Part shown: positions 19,286-28,322 of the stretch, in pieces
Numbering within the stretch: position 1 is the stretch's first letter
How the letters are laid out: each line of letters starts with the position of its first letter
Assembly (NCBI RefSeq): GCF_039537965.1
Contig: NZ_BAABBM010000001.1
Location: forward strand, 2,207,501-2,271,500
Length of the DNA: 64,000 bases
Reading direction: 5' to 3'
DNA from: Sphingomonas limnosediminicola
GTDB taxonomy: Bacteria; Pseudomonadota; Alphaproteobacteria; Sphingomonadales; Sphingomonadaceae
Position numbers and translations under genes: made by a program
Notes under the pieces: model-generated
Databases searched by the model: none
What the model saw: only the letters and a program-made list of their open reading frames with translations
What the model was told of the DNA's origin: nothing

Positions 19286-21640
19286 ATGCCGCCCTTCAGG
19301 TCTCTCTCCGCCAGGCTCACCGTCCAGTTCGCGCTGCTGTTCGCGGTGGCGATGCTGGGGGTGTCGGCGGCCCTGTGGACCTTCATCGCCGGCTCCGCCT
19401 CCCGCGAGGTTGAGAGCCAGCTTCAGTCGAGCGGCGCCGTCTATGACCGGCTGTGGCAGACGAGAGCGCACGAGCTTCAGAATGCGGCACAGTTACTGTC
19501 CCGGGACTTCGGCTTCCGCGCCGCCGTTGCGACCGGCGACCAAGCGACGATGCAATCGGCGCTTGGTAACGCCGCAGCCCGGTTGCGAGTGCGGACCGCT
19601 TTCATCGTTACCGCGGATGGGAAGGTATCGACGCTGGACCCTTCGATCGCGAAGGAGCGCGCCGAAGCCCTGTGGGACCCGCTCGACGCCGGACGCCTGA
19701 CCGGGGTCTCGGTCATCGGCGGCCGTCCGCGTCAGCTGGTCGCTGCGCCGATCATGGCACCCACCTTGCTTGGCTGGGTGGTATTCGCCGCCGACCTCGA
19801 CAAACGCGAAATGCGTGCGCTCGAGCGGCTATCCGCTATTCCACTGCAGGCCGCCGTCGTCGCGAAGAGCCACGGCGGCTGGGCTGAGGCCTCAGGAAGC
19901 ATGGCGGCGCTCGAGGGGGATTCCGCGCGGCTGGCGCAAGATCGTGTCGGCAGCGGCTCAGCGTTTGAAATGCGCCTCGGTGACCGCACCTCCATCGCTT
20001 TGGCCAAGCCCCTTCCAGCGTTTGGCGACGACGAGCGCGCCATTCTGCTTCTGGCGTATCCCAAGGCCGAAGCGCTTGCCGACGCCCGCAAGCTGCAGCT
20101 GGCACTTGCCGTCATGACGTTGCTCGGCCTGTTCCTTGTCGGCCTTGCGACCTGGAAGGCGGCAGCGCGCATTACGCAACCGCTGGCCCGCCTCGACGAT
20201 GCCGCCGGCCGGCTCGCCTCGGGTGAGCATGTGCAGGTCGCCGTCCGCGGCACGGATGAGCTCGCGCGCCTCGCCAACAGCTTCAACGAGATGGTCGGCA
20301 AGATCGCCGAACGTGAGCAGCGCATTACACAGCTCGCTTTCAACGACGTGCTCACCGGTCTTCCGAACCGAACGATGTTCCAGCAGCAGCTCGATCATCT
20401 CTTCCGCGCGGCGGAGGGCAACGGCACCTTGTTTGCGCTTCACTGCCTCGATCTAGACCAGTTCAAGGTGATCAACGACACGCTCGGCCACCCGGCGGGG
20501 GACTCCCTGCTGATCGAGGCGGGCAATCGTGTTAGCCAGGCTGCGCGCGGCCAATTCGTGGCGAGACTCGGCGGCGACGAGTTCATCGTTCTCCAAACAA
20601 TCGGCGAAGACCGCGACGCGATCGATCGGCTCGCGCGCGATATTCTTCGCGAAATGAGCCGTCCGGTCGTCATCGACGGCAACGAATGCCTGCCCTCGAC
20701 AAGCATTGGAATCGCGATCGCACTGGAAGACGGCGCGGACAGCGAGACGTTGATGCGCAATGCGGACCTCGCACTCTACCGCGCCAAGGAGGCGGGGCGA
20801 GGCACCTATGCTTTCTTCGAGGAGAGCCTCAACGAACGCGCCCAGCTGCGCCGCCAAATCGAAACCGACCTTCGCCTCGCCATTGAGCGCGGCGAGTTTG
20901 AGCTGCTTTACCAGCCGTTGTTCGACCTCGAGCAGAACCGCATCTGCTCGTTTGAAGCCCTCATCCGCTGGAACCATCCGACGCGCGGGCTCATTTCGCC
21001 CGCAGATTTCGTCCCGGTCGCCGAAGACACCGGCCTTATTGTCCCCATTGGCGCTTGGGTCATCCGCGAAGCGTGCCAGCAGGCCGCGCATTGGCCTGAG
21101 CATGTGCGCGTCGCGGTCAACGTTTCAGCTGTCCAATTCCACCGCGGTTCACTGCACGAGACGATCCTTGCAGCCTTGGCCGCATCCGGGCTCGCGCCGG
21201 CCCGGCTTGAGATCGAGATCACGGAATCGATTTTCCTCGATGGCGGCGAAACGACGCTCAAGCTGCTGCATTCGCTGCGCGGCCTTGGCGTTCGCATCGC
21301 ACTCGACGATTTCGGCACCGGCTATTCCTCGCTCAGCTACTTGCAGAGCTTTCCGTTCGACAAATTGAAGATCGACCGCAGCTTCATTCAAAATCTGCTT
21401 ACGCGCGAAGGCGCGAGCGCGATCGTCCGCGCGATCACCGAGCTAGCGCACGCGCTCAACATCGAGACAACTGCCGAAGGCGTCGAGGAAACAGCGCAGT
21501 TGATGGAGCTTCGCTCGCACGGCTGTTCATCGGTGCAGGGCTATCTGTTCGCGGAGCCGATGGCGGCGGCGGATGTCGATCAATTATTCAATAGCGACAA
21601 AGTCGCCGTGCCTGGCGCAGAGGCTCAAAGCGTCGCCTGA
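19286..21640 (+). CDS. Membrane-bound GGDEF-EAL protein (c-di-GMP turnover)
   Basis: A 784-residue inner-membrane protein. Transmembrane segments lie at about residues 12-35 and 270-290, enclosing a periplasmic sensor region. A HAMP domain (RITQPLARLDDAAGRLASGE) comes next, then a GGDEF domain with intact ARLGGDEF at about residue 430 and an EAL domain with SFEALIRWNHPTRG at about 556, EITESIF, DDFGTGYSSLSYL and KIDRSFI. Both catalytic motifs look intact, so it could make and degrade c-di-GMP. The periplasmic domain may read the cupredoxin encoded just upstream. The 3' end overlaps the convergent lldD gene by 16 bases. Confidence 0.92.
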   Translation: MPPFRSLSARLTVQFALLFAVAMLGVSAALWTFIAGSASREVESQLQSSGAVYDRLWQTRAHELQNAAQLLSRDFGFRAAVATGDQATMQSALGNAAARLRVRTAFIVTADGKVSTLDPSIAKERAEALWDPLDAGRLTGVSVIGGRPRQLVAAPIMAPTLLGWVVFAADLDKREMRALERLSAIPLQAAVVAKSHGGWAEASGSMAALEGDSARLAQDRVGSGSAFEMRLGDRTSIALAKPLPAFGDDERAILLLAYPKAEALADARKLQLALAVMTLLGLFLVGLATWKAAARITQPLARLDDAAGRLASGEHVQVAVRGTDELARLANSFNEMVGKIAEREQRITQLAFNDVLTGLPNRTMFQQQLDHLFRAAEGNGTLFALHCLDLDQFKVINDTLGHPAGDSLLIEAGNRVSQAARGQFVARLGGDEFIVLQTIGEDRDAIDRLARDILREMSRPVVIDGNECLPSTSIGIAIALEDGADSETLMRNADLALYRAKEAGRGTYAFFEESLNERAQLRRQIETDLRLAIERGEFELLYQPLFDLEQNRICSFEALIRWNHPTRGLISPADFVPVAEDTGLIVPIGAWVIREACQQAAHWPEHVRVAVNVSAVQFHRGSLHETILAALAASGLAPARLEIEITESIFLDGGETTLKLLHSLRGLGVRIALDDFGTGYSSLSYLQSFPFDKLKIDRSFIQNLLTREGASAIVRAITELAHALNIETTAEGVEETAQLMELRSHGCSSVQGYLFAEPMAAADVDQLFNSDKVAVPGAEAQSVA

Positions 21641-22785
21641 TTGCCGCTCCGTTCGAGGAGCTGATTGTCGATATCCGCAAGCTTGGTGACACCGGTAAGC
21701 GCCATCGCCACCCTCATTTCCGCATCGATCAGGCTGAGGACATGTGCCACGCCTGCCTGACCGCCTCCGCCCAGTGCATAAGCCCAGGCGCGTCCCAGCA
21801 GCACGAAATCCGCACCCAGCGCCAGCATCCGTACGACGTCGAGGCCGGAACGCACCCCGCCATCGACAAGCACCTGCAAACGTCCGGCAATAGCGTTCGC
21901 GACACGCGGCAATGCACGGGCTGTCGACAAGGCACCGTCGAGCTGCCGGCCGCCATGGTTTGAGACAACGATGCCGTCCGCACCGCTTGCCGCCGCCTCC
22001 CGCGCGTCATCGGGATCGAGGATGCCTTTAACGATCAGCGGTCCGCCCCATTGCTCGCGTACCCATTCGACGTCTTTCCAGGTGACGCTGGCGTCGAAGT
22101 TGCGGCCAACCCAACCCATCAGGTCCTCCAGCGCCGCGCCGGCACCCATCAAAGGTTCGAGGTTGCCGAAGGTCATCGGCCTCCCGTTGACCGCGACGTC
22201 CCACGCCCAGTCGGGTCGTGCCATGACCTGGCGAATGCGGTTCGCCTTGCCCGCGAGCGATCCTGAAAGGCCGGTTCGATAATCGCGGTAGCGCGTGCCG
22301 GGGACGGCGAGATCGACAGTCAGCAGCAAGGCCGTGCAGCCAGCCTTCTTCGCCCGCGCGATCATGTCACGGACGAACTCGCGGTCCTTGACGATGTAGA
22401 GTTGGAACCAGAACGGTCCTGTCGCCTGCGCTACCTCGTCGATCGAGCAGGCGCTCAGTGTCGAGAGTGAGAAGGGGACGCCGGCTTCTCCAGCGGCTCG
22501 TGCCGCCTGCACCTCGCCTCGCCGCGCATAAAGTCCTGAGAGGCCAACCGGCCCGAGCCCTACCGGGAGCTTCCAGTGCTTCCCGAACAATTCCGTCGTC
22601 AGATCGATCGACGAAACATCACGCAGCACGCGCTGTCGCAGCGCGATCGACTGCAGATCCTCAACGTTCCGCCGGAGCGTCACCTCGTCGTACGAGCCGC
22701 CGTCGAGATATTCGAACAGGAAGTGTGGCAACCGCGCCTTGGCGAGCGCGCGATAGTCGCCGACGCTGGCGGCCTTGCTGCTCAA
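21625..22785 (-). CDS. lldD: FMN-dependent L-lactate dehydrogenase family protein
   Basis: A 386-residue FMN-dependent alpha-hydroxy-acid dehydrogenase. Motifs: LPHFLFEYLDGGSYDEVTL, GPVGLSGLYARRGE, FWFQLYIVKDR, DLAVPGTRYRDYRTG, and the active site IVVSNHGGRQLDGA with catalytic His. LldD oxidises L-lactate to pyruvate at the membrane; related enzymes use glycolate or mandelate, so the substrate is not certain. The start is TTG at 22785, immediately after the stop of the class II aldolase gene, with no ATG nearby. It is the last gene of a five-gene operon. Confidence 0.88.
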   Translation of the reverse strand: MSSKAASVGDYRALAKARLPHFLFEYLDGGSYDEVTLRRNVEDLQSIALRQRVLRDVSSIDLTTELFGKHWKLPVGLGPVGLSGLYARRGEVQAARAAGEAGVPFSLSTLSACSIDEVAQATGPFWFQLYIVKDREFVRDMIARAKKAGCTALLLTVDLAVPGTRYRDYRTGLSGSLAGKANRIRQVMARPDWAWDVAVNGRPMTFGNLEPLMGAGAALEDLMGWVGRNFDASVTWKDVEWVREQWGGPLIVKGILDPDDAREAAASGADGIVVSNHGGRQLDGALSTARALPRVANAIAGRLQVLVDGGVRSGLDVVRMLALGADFVLLGRAWAYALGGGGQAGVAHVLSLIDAEMRVAMALTGVTKLADIDNQLLERSGNQATL

Positions 22786-22786
22786 A

Positions 22787-23602
22787 TCAGGAGGCGAAGC
22801 TCGGGTCGAGGCGATAGGCCTTCCGTTTCAGAGCCGGCCAGGCGAGGAAGTTGGCGGCGAGCGGCAAGCCGACCGCGCCTTGCTGCGCCGTTACTTCGGG
22901 TGAGCCCTGCGGCGGGTTATTCAGCGCCTCGCCGGCGGACAGCGCCATGATCTGCGCCTGGCACGCCCGCTCCAGATAATAGAGGCGGATGAAGCATTCG
23001 CCGACATTCTTTCCAACGGTGAGCGTGCCGTGGTTGCGCAGGATCATCGCATTTTTTTCGCCGAGGTCGGCGACCAGCCGCTCGCGCTCGCCGAGGTCGA
23101 CGGCGACGCCTTCATAATCGTGGAAGCTGACATCACCGCGGATCAGCATCGCCGTCTGCGTCAGCGGTAACAGGCCCTCATTGTGCGCGGACACCGCCTG
23201 TCCGGCCGGCGTGTGAAGGTGCATCACCGCATGCGCATCGTCGCGCGCCATGTGGATCGCGGAATGAATGGTGAAGCCCGCCGGGTTGGTGATGAACGGC
23301 GTCGGGTCGACGGGATTGCCCTGCACGTCGACCTTCACCAGCGATGAGGCCGTCACCTCCTCGAACATCAGATTGTACGGGTTGAGCAGGAAATGATGCT
23401 CCGGCCCTGGAATGCGCGCCGACAGGTGCGTGAAGATGAGATCGTCCCAGCCGTAATAGGCCACCATCCGGTAAGCGGCCGCGAGATCGAGGCGGATCTG
23501 CCATTCCTCATTGCTGACCTTGCCCTCGAGCGACGGGATTTCCACTGAATCGAGCGGTCTGGCGTCGGCGACGCCGCGATTGATGCTGTCGACACGGTTC
23601 AT
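22787..23602 (-). CDS. Class II aldolase/adducin domain protein
   Basis: A 271-residue protein with the AraD/FucA fold: LAAAYRMVAYYGWDDLIFTHLSARIPG, then AVMHLHTPAGQAVSA with the zinc-binding HLH pair, and MILRNHGTLTVG carrying the third His. Family members are retro-aldolases, epimerases or catalytically silent adducin-like proteins. The substrate is not deducible, but the flanking maiA and lldD suggest small organic acid metabolism. The ATG overlaps the maiA stop (ATGA). Confidence 0.85.
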   Translation of the reverse strand: MNRVDSINRGVADARPLDSVEIPSLEGKVSNEEWQIRLDLAAAYRMVAYYGWDDLIFTHLSARIPGPEHHFLLNPYNLMFEEVTASSLVKVDVQGNPVDPTPFITNPAGFTIHSAIHMARDDAHAVMHLHTPAGQAVSAHNEGLLPLTQTAMLIRGDVSFHDYEGVAVDLGERERLVADLGEKNAMILRNHGTLTVGKNVGECFIRLYYLERACQAQIMALSAGEALNNPPQGSPEVTAQQGAVGLPLAANFLAWPALKRKAYRLDPSFAS

Positions 23603-24240
23603 GCTGGCACCTTCTGCCGGTCAGGATGGGCTGCTGCGAACGCTTCGAGCTTGTTCGCATTCTCGTCGGCGCGCAGCAATGTCGGATAATTATCGAGCGG
23701 CACGTTGAAGCGCCGAGCATTGTAAAGTTGCGGGATGAGGCAGACGTCGGCCCCGGTTGGTGCATCGCCGAACAGGAACTTGCCCGCCTTAGGCGCCGCC
23801 ATCGCTTCGAGCGCGGGAAGCCCCTCGCTGATCCAATGCGCGTACCATGTGTCGGCTTCTTCCTGCGAATGACCGAGTTCGTTCTTTAGATATTTCATCA
23901 CGCGAAGATTGTTCAGCGGATGGATGTCGCAGGCGACCGCCATCGCCATTGCCACGACGTGAGCGCGCTCCGCCGCGGATGCGGGCAGCAGCGGCGGGAT
24001 CGAATAGCGCAGATCGAGATAGTTGATGATGGCAACGCTCTGCGTGAGCCGGTGCCCATCGATCTCCAGCATTGGCACGAAGCCCTGCGGATTCAGCGCC
24101 TTGTACTCAGCCGACTTCTGCTCGCTTTCGAGCAAATTCACCGGCCGGATTTCGTAATCGACACCCTTGAGATTGAGGGCGATCCGCACGCGATAGGCGG
24201 CGGACGAACGATAGTAATCGTAGAGGATCGGGCGGGGCAT
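23599..24240 (-). CDS. maiA: Maleylacetoacetate isomerase (GST zeta)
   Basis: A 213-residue glutathione-S-transferase of the zeta class. LYDYYRSSAAYRVRIALNLK carries the SSxxxRVRIAL signature, followed by NPQGFVPMLEIDG and LTQSVAIINYLD. The enzyme isomerises maleylacetoacetate to fumarylacetoacetate, between HmgA and FahA in tyrosine breakdown; those two genes lie about 10 kb away at 34.1-36.6 kb. The start is MPRPILYDYY at 24240; the longer frame upstream lies antisense to nothing but overlaps the thioesterase gene and is not conserved. The stop overlaps the aldolase start. Confidence 0.92.
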   Translation of the reverse strand: MPRPILYDYYRSSAAYRVRIALNLKGVDYEIRPVNLLESEQKSAEYKALNPQGFVPMLEIDGHRLTQSVAIINYLDLRYSIPPLLPASAAERAHVVAMAMAVACDIHPLNNLRVMKYLKNELGHSQEEADTWYAHWISEGLPALEAMAAPKAGKFLFGDAPTGADVCLIPQLYNARRFNVPLDNYPTLLRADENANKLEAFAAAHPDRQKVPA

Positions 24241-24251
24241 CGCTTCCGCTG

Positions 24252-24656
24252 TTACTCCGCGCCCATGAAAGGCGCCACTACTTCGGGCGGCACGCGGATC
24301 GGCCGCCCCGCCGCCTTGTCGATGATCGCCCACTGCGTCTTGGCGCGGACGCAGACTTTGCCGTCGGCGCCCAAGAACTCCATGTGCCGGTCAAAGCGCG
24401 CGCCCTTCGGGGCCTCGCCAACCCAAGTTCGCGCGGTGACCCGGTCGCCCTGGTGCGCGGCGCGGAGGTAATCGATCTCATGCCGCACCACGACCCAGAA
24501 ATATGCGTCCTTGTGAGCAGCGTCCGCGACCGAAGCCCAATGCGCGACCGCGACGGTCTGAATCCACTGCACCCATACGGCATTGTTGACGTGGCCGAGC
24601 TCGTCGATGTGCTCGGGCCCCGCCGTCAGCGCCATTTCGAAGACCGGGGGGCTCAA
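24252..24656 (-). CDS. Acyl-CoA thioesterase (4HBT hotdog family)
   Basis: A 134-residue hotdog-fold protein. DELGHVNNAVWVQWIQ is the typical 4HBT active-site region, followed by VVRHEIDYLRAAHQGD and the C-terminal AKTQWAIIDKAAGRPIRVP. It should hydrolyse acyl-CoA thioesters; chain preference is unknown. I choose the TTG at 24656, which overlaps the ptrB stop codon (ATTGA) and gives MSPPVFEMALTAGPEHIDEL. An ATG at 24635 (MALTAG) is the alternative and would trim seven residues. Confidence 0.82.
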   Translation of the reverse strand: MSPPVFEMALTAGPEHIDELGHVNNAVWVQWIQTVAVAHWASVADAAHKDAYFWVVVRHEIDYLRAAHQGDRVTARTWVGEAPKGARFDRHMEFLGADGKVCVRAKTQWAIIDKAAGRPIRVPPEVVAPFMGAE

Positions 24657-26719
24657 TCCTTGCCCGTCTGGGTCAACATGAAGGCATAGGTCTCCGCGAC
24701 CTCGTGCAGGCCCTCCCAGCGGCCCGACTTGCCGCCGTGACCCGCGCCCATGTTGATCTTCAGCAGAAGCAGATTGTGGTCGGTCTTCGTCGCCCGAAGT
24801 TTCGCTGCCCACTTCGCCGGCTCCCAATAGGTCACGCGCGGGTCGGTAAGGCCACCGGTGATCAGCATCGCGGGATAATCCTGCGCCTTCACATTGTCGT
24901 AGGGCGAGTAGGTTCGCATGTAATCGAACACCGCCTTGTCGGTGATCGGATTGCCCCATTCGGGCCACTCGCCAGGCGTCAGCGGCAAGGTGTCGTCGAG
25001 CATCGTGTTGACGACGTCGACGAAGGGCACGTCGCCGACGACGACGCCAAACAGCTCCGGGTTCGTGTTCACCACCGCGCCGACCAACTCGCCGCCGGCC
25101 GATCGCCCGTTGATCGCGATGTTGCCGGCCTTGGTAAAACCGTCGGCGATCAGTCCCATCGCCACGTCGACGAAGTCGTTGAACGTGTTCGTGCGCTTCT
25201 CAAGCTTGCCGTCGAGGAACCACTGGTGACCGAGGTCGTCGCCGCCGCGGATGTGCGCGATCGCGCAGGCCCATCCGCGATCGAGCAGGCTGATTCGGTT
25301 CGAATTGAAGCTCGGCGGCACCGCCATCCCGTAGGCGCCGTAACCGTAGAGAAAGAGCTTTCCCCGGCCGTCCTTTTTGAAGTCTAGTCGATAGACGACC
25401 GAAACCGGCACCTTCGCCCCGTCACGGGCGGTGATCATCAGCCGCTCGGTCGCATATTGGGAGGCGTCGAAACCCGACGGAATCTCCTGCACCTTGCGGA
25501 CCTCAAGTTCGCCCGTCTCCGGATGATAATCATAGGTCGTCGTCGGCGTGACCATCGACGAATAGCCAACGCGATAGCTGTCCGGCGCGAACTCGGGATT
25601 GCCGAAGAAGAAAGCGGTGTAGCTAGCTTCCTTGAACGGGATGCGCGTTTCTTCGCCGGCGTAGGTGCGGAGCACGAGCTGGTCGAGCCCGTCGACCCGG
25701 CTGCTGATCGCAAGATGGTCTCGATAAGCCGTGGCGCCGGTCAGGTAGACGCGGTCGGAGCCCGCGATGACCGTCCGCCAGTTCTCCGGACTCGCCGGGT
25801 CGGCCTCCGCCAGACGGAAGTTCACATGGTCGTCGTTGGTGAGGATCCACAATTTCCCGTGCGCAGCATCGACATGATACTCGCGCGTGGGTTTGCGGCG
25901 GGAAATCAGCGTCAGCGGTTGCGATGGATCGTCGGCCGAGACGAAACGCACCTCGCTCGTCGCGTTATCGCCTGTCGAAATGAGGATCAGGCTCTTGTCG
26001 TGCGACTTGTAGGCGCCGACGCTGAAGCCGAGTTCCTCCGTTTCCTCGTACAAGGTTACGGCCGCATCCGGCGCGGCACCGAGCCGGTGGTAGCGCGCGC
26101 GATAGCTCCGCCAATGTTCGTTGACCTCAGTGAAGACGACGCCGGCGCTGTCGCTGGTCCAAACCGGAGAACCGATTCCTACCTCGGTGACGGTCTCAAT
26201 ATCCTTGCCTGTCGCGAGATCTCGGATGCGCAGTTGGAAACGCTCCGAGCCGTTGTCGTCCACTAGCGTTGCCAGCAGCTTGCCGTTCGGGCTCGGCTCG
26301 ATCGCGCCGAGGCGGAAATATTCCTTGCCTTCTGCCTCAACCGGCTCGTCGAAGATGATCTGATCGTCACCGCCGTCGACCGGCTTGCGGTACCAGGTCC
26401 GGTACTGCGACCCCGGCTTGAACGCCCACCAATAAAGGAATTGCCCGTCACGCATCGGGACTGAGCTGTCGTCCTCCTTGATGCGGCCCTTCATTTCCTC
26501 GAACAGCTGATCCAGCAGCGGCTGGTTCTGCTTTGCCCAAATGGCGAAATAGTCGTTCTCCGCCGTCAGATAGGCGAGCACGTCTGGGTCGGTGACTTCC
26601 GGATATTTCGGGTCCCTGATCCAGTGCCACGGATCTTCGACCGTGACCCCATGGCGTTCGTAGCTGTACGGGCGCTGCTCGGCTTGCGGCGGCGCGGAAG
26701 TTTCAACCGGTTTGTTCAT
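24653..26719 (-). CDS. ptrB: Oligopeptidase B (S9 family serine peptidase)
   Basis: A 688-residue S9A peptidase. The N-terminal two thirds form the beta-propeller; YSYERHGVTVEDPWHWIRD is the family's N-terminal signature. The catalytic alpha/beta-hydrolase domain shows the nucleophile in NGRSAGGEL, Asp near DPRVTYWEP and His in GAGHGGKSGRW. It cleaves small peptides after basic residues. No signal peptide is visible, so it is cytoplasmic. It heads an operon with a thioesterase, maiA, an aldolase and lldD. Confidence 0.93.
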   Translation of the reverse strand: MNKPVETSAPPQAEQRPYSYERHGVTVEDPWHWIRDPKYPEVTDPDVLAYLTAENDYFAIWAKQNQPLLDQLFEEMKGRIKEDDSSVPMRDGQFLYWWAFKPGSQYRTWYRKPVDGGDDQIIFDEPVEAEGKEYFRLGAIEPSPNGKLLATLVDDNGSERFQLRIRDLATGKDIETVTEVGIGSPVWTSDSAGVVFTEVNEHWRSYRARYHRLGAAPDAAVTLYEETEELGFSVGAYKSHDKSLILISTGDNATSEVRFVSADDPSQPLTLISRRKPTREYHVDAAHGKLWILTNDDHVNFRLAEADPASPENWRTVIAGSDRVYLTGATAYRDHLAISSRVDGLDQLVLRTYAGEETRIPFKEASYTAFFFGNPEFAPDSYRVGYSSMVTPTTTYDYHPETGELEVRKVQEIPSGFDASQYATERLMITARDGAKVPVSVVYRLDFKKDGRGKLFLYGYGAYGMAVPPSFNSNRISLLDRGWACAIAHIRGGDDLGHQWFLDGKLEKRTNTFNDFVDVAMGLIADGFTKAGNIAINGRSAGGELVGAVVNTNPELFGVVVGDVPFVDVVNTMLDDTLPLTPGEWPEWGNPITDKAVFDYMRTYSPYDNVKAQDYPAMLITGGLTDPRVTYWEPAKWAAKLRATKTDHNLLLLKINMGAGHGGKSGRWEGLHEVAETYAFMLTQTGKD

Positions 26720-26759
26720 GCGCCTGCTTTAGCGCGGCGGACGGTGACGGAAAGGGCTG

Positions 26760-26936
26760 TCAGGCCGTCGGTGGTGTTCCGTCCGAGCGCTCGTCCTGAA
26801 GACGCTTGATGTCCGCTTCGCCTTCTTTCGCCATCTGCAGCAGGGTCTGGCGAGCTTCCGCGTGGTTGATGAGACCTGCAAGGCGGCGACATTGCTCCAC
26901 CCGCCTGCGAATACCGTTGATCACTTCATCGTTCAT
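26760..26936 (-). CDS. Small hypothetical protein (58 aa)
   Basis: The minus strand from ATG 26936 encodes 58 residues beginning MNDEVINGIRRRVEQCRRLA and continuing with NHAEARQTLLQMAKEGEADI. It is strongly charged and predicted fully helical, with the EARQTLLQMAxEGEADI pattern of small helical proteins frequent in sphingomonads. No good ribosome binding site is visible. It lies upstream of ptrB on the same strand. Function unknown. Confidence 0.6.
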   Translation of the reverse strand: MNDEVINGIRRRVEQCRRLAGLINHAEARQTLLQMAKEGEADIKRLQDERSDGTPPTA

Positions 26937-27013
26937 GCGAGCGTAGTAACGAGCGACTTCAATAATCGCCTCTATACTGAATCAAAGTTTTCGACTGCTG
27001 TTGTGCAATTGCG

Positions 27014-27172
27014 TCAGCCGGCAGCACCTTGAGCTGCGCTTCGCTTGAGCAAGTAGAGCGCTTGCTCCGGCGTGATTCCGTTTTGGCGGGTCAGCGAGCA
27101 CGCGTCATAAATACGACGCTCGGCCTCGTCTTTCTCATCGCTCCGCTTTCGTGTCGAACTGAGAATAGCCAT
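27014..27172 (-). CDS. Small hypothetical protein (52 aa)
   Basis: From ATG 27172 the product is 52 residues, beginning MAILSSTRKRSDEKDEAERR and containing NGITPEQALYLLKRSA. A GGTGGGG stretch precedes the start. It lies 37 bases after the Crp/Fnr gene on the same strand and may be co-transcribed with it. It is rich in charged residues, with no Cys pair or transmembrane segment. Function unknown. Confidence 0.5.
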   Translation of the reverse strand: MAILSSTRKRSDEKDEAERRIYDACSLTRQNGITPEQALYLLKRSAAQGAAG

Positions 27173-27209
27173 GCCCCACCAACGTTGGAGCGTGCGCACC
27201 TGTTCCCCA

Positions 27210-27977
27210 TCAACGCACCTTGTCGGGCGCCCGCGCAAGCGCTCGCTCGCGTGGCAGGCAGCAGGTGGCGAGCCAGCTCGGGCGCTGGGCGAAATCGCGC
27301 TCCGGCAGGCCGGCCAGCTCGGCGAGTCGTTGGAGATCGAGCAACGTAATCTGGCGTCCGGCGCGGGCGACCAGGCCTCTACGGGTCAGCTCAGCGAAGG
27401 ATCGATTGACGTGAACGCTGGTCAGCCCGGTGCTCTGGGCGACCCGTTCCTGCGACAAGGGCCAGTCGAGAACGTTGCCGATCCCGGGTTGCAAAGCGAC
27501 CAGGCGCCGATGAACCTCAAGGAGCAGCGAAGCAACGCGCTGGATCGCGAGCGTCTGGCCGACGGTTGCGAGATGATCCATCAGCATCACGCGCTCCTGC
27601 TGCGCCGTAACGAACAGCATGCAGCCGAAGCGCGGTGCTTTCTCGAACAAGAGAGACAGGCGATCGATGGGAATGACGTCCATCGTGACGTTGTTCAGCG
27701 CCACGAGCTGCTCGGCCGTTTGTGCCATTGCGACATTTGGCATCCCCGGAAAATCGCCCGGAAGGTAGATTTTGGTCAGCTGCTTGCGGCCGTAATTGAC
27801 GCCGACGCTGCTTTCGACCCAGCCGTCCACCAGGAAATAGACTTCCTGGACCGGCGCCCCTTCGACGCTGATAAGCTGATTTCGTTTGAATTCGCGGCGG
27901 TCGCTCTTCGCTTCTTCGAGTACCACCAGCTCGTCTGCCGTCGGGACAATGAATTCCGACAGGCGGCGAAGCCACAT
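27210..27977 (-). CDS. Crp/Fnr family transcriptional regulator
   Basis: A 255-residue regulator. The N-terminal cyclic-nucleotide-binding-like barrel includes QLISVEGAPVQEVYFLVDGW and LPGDFPGMPNVAM; the C-terminal winged helix has WPLSQERVAQSTGLTSVHVNRSFAELTRRGLV. No Fnr-type Cys cluster is visible, so the signal is not an iron-sulfur cluster of that kind. GGTGGA before the ATG at 27977 supports that start; a GTG at 27986 is possible. It is divergent from pepP across about 345 bases that contain a palindrome. Confidence 0.88.
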   Translation of the reverse strand: MWLRRLSEFIVPTADELVVLEEAKSDRREFKRNQLISVEGAPVQEVYFLVDGWVESSVGVNYGRKQLTKIYLPGDFPGMPNVAMAQTAEQLVALNNVTMDVIPIDRLSLLFEKAPRFGCMLFVTAQQERVMLMDHLATVGQTLAIQRVASLLLEVHRRLVALQPGIGNVLDWPLSQERVAQSTGLTSVHVNRSFAELTRRGLVARAGRQITLLDLQRLAELAGLPERDFAQRPSWLATCCLPRERALARAPDKVR

Positions 27978-28046
27978 ATTATCCACCGGCGATCAATCCT
28001 CAGGTATTCAATTGCCGTCGCTGCCCGCACCGACCGGAGGTTACCT

Positions 28047-28106
28047 ATGGGAGCGCTACCATCTTGGCAATTAACAGCGCGACAATGCGCTAAGTATTTA
28101 ACTTAG
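28047..28106 (+). promoter_or_regulatory. Possible 19-codon leader ORF ending in a perfect palindrome
   Basis: In the gap between the divergent Crp/Fnr gene and pepP, ACCGGAGGTTACCT sits just before an ATG at 28047 that opens a 19-codon frame (MGALPSWQLTARQCAKYLT). Its last codons form CTAAGT-ATTTA-ACTTAG (28090-28106), a perfect 6-bp inverted repeat followed by an A/T-rich stretch with TTTT. This could be a small regulated peptide, an operator for the Crp/Fnr regulator or an attenuator. It could also be chance. No other gene is seen between 27978 and 28322. Confidence 0.3.
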
Positions 28107-28322
28107 GTAATAATTTTCTGGGTCTTGGCTTCGCAGCGGGTGTGCGTGGCGGCCTGGAAAATTGCCGCTGACAGTCAGAACAATGCTGCAAAAATGCTGC
28201 TGAAAACGAAGGCCCTGAAAAGTGTTTGGTCGAACGTCATGATCTCTTCGCATTACCCCAGCACGAGGTCTTTAAGAATGTCGGTCGTTGGACTAGCTGT
28301 GGAAACGAACGGAGCTTCGCCC

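Noticed and set aside
28125..28322. 66-codon N-terminal extension of aminopeptidase P
   Set aside because: No conservation with the family and no signal-peptide logic; MSTYADRL at 28323 is the natural start.
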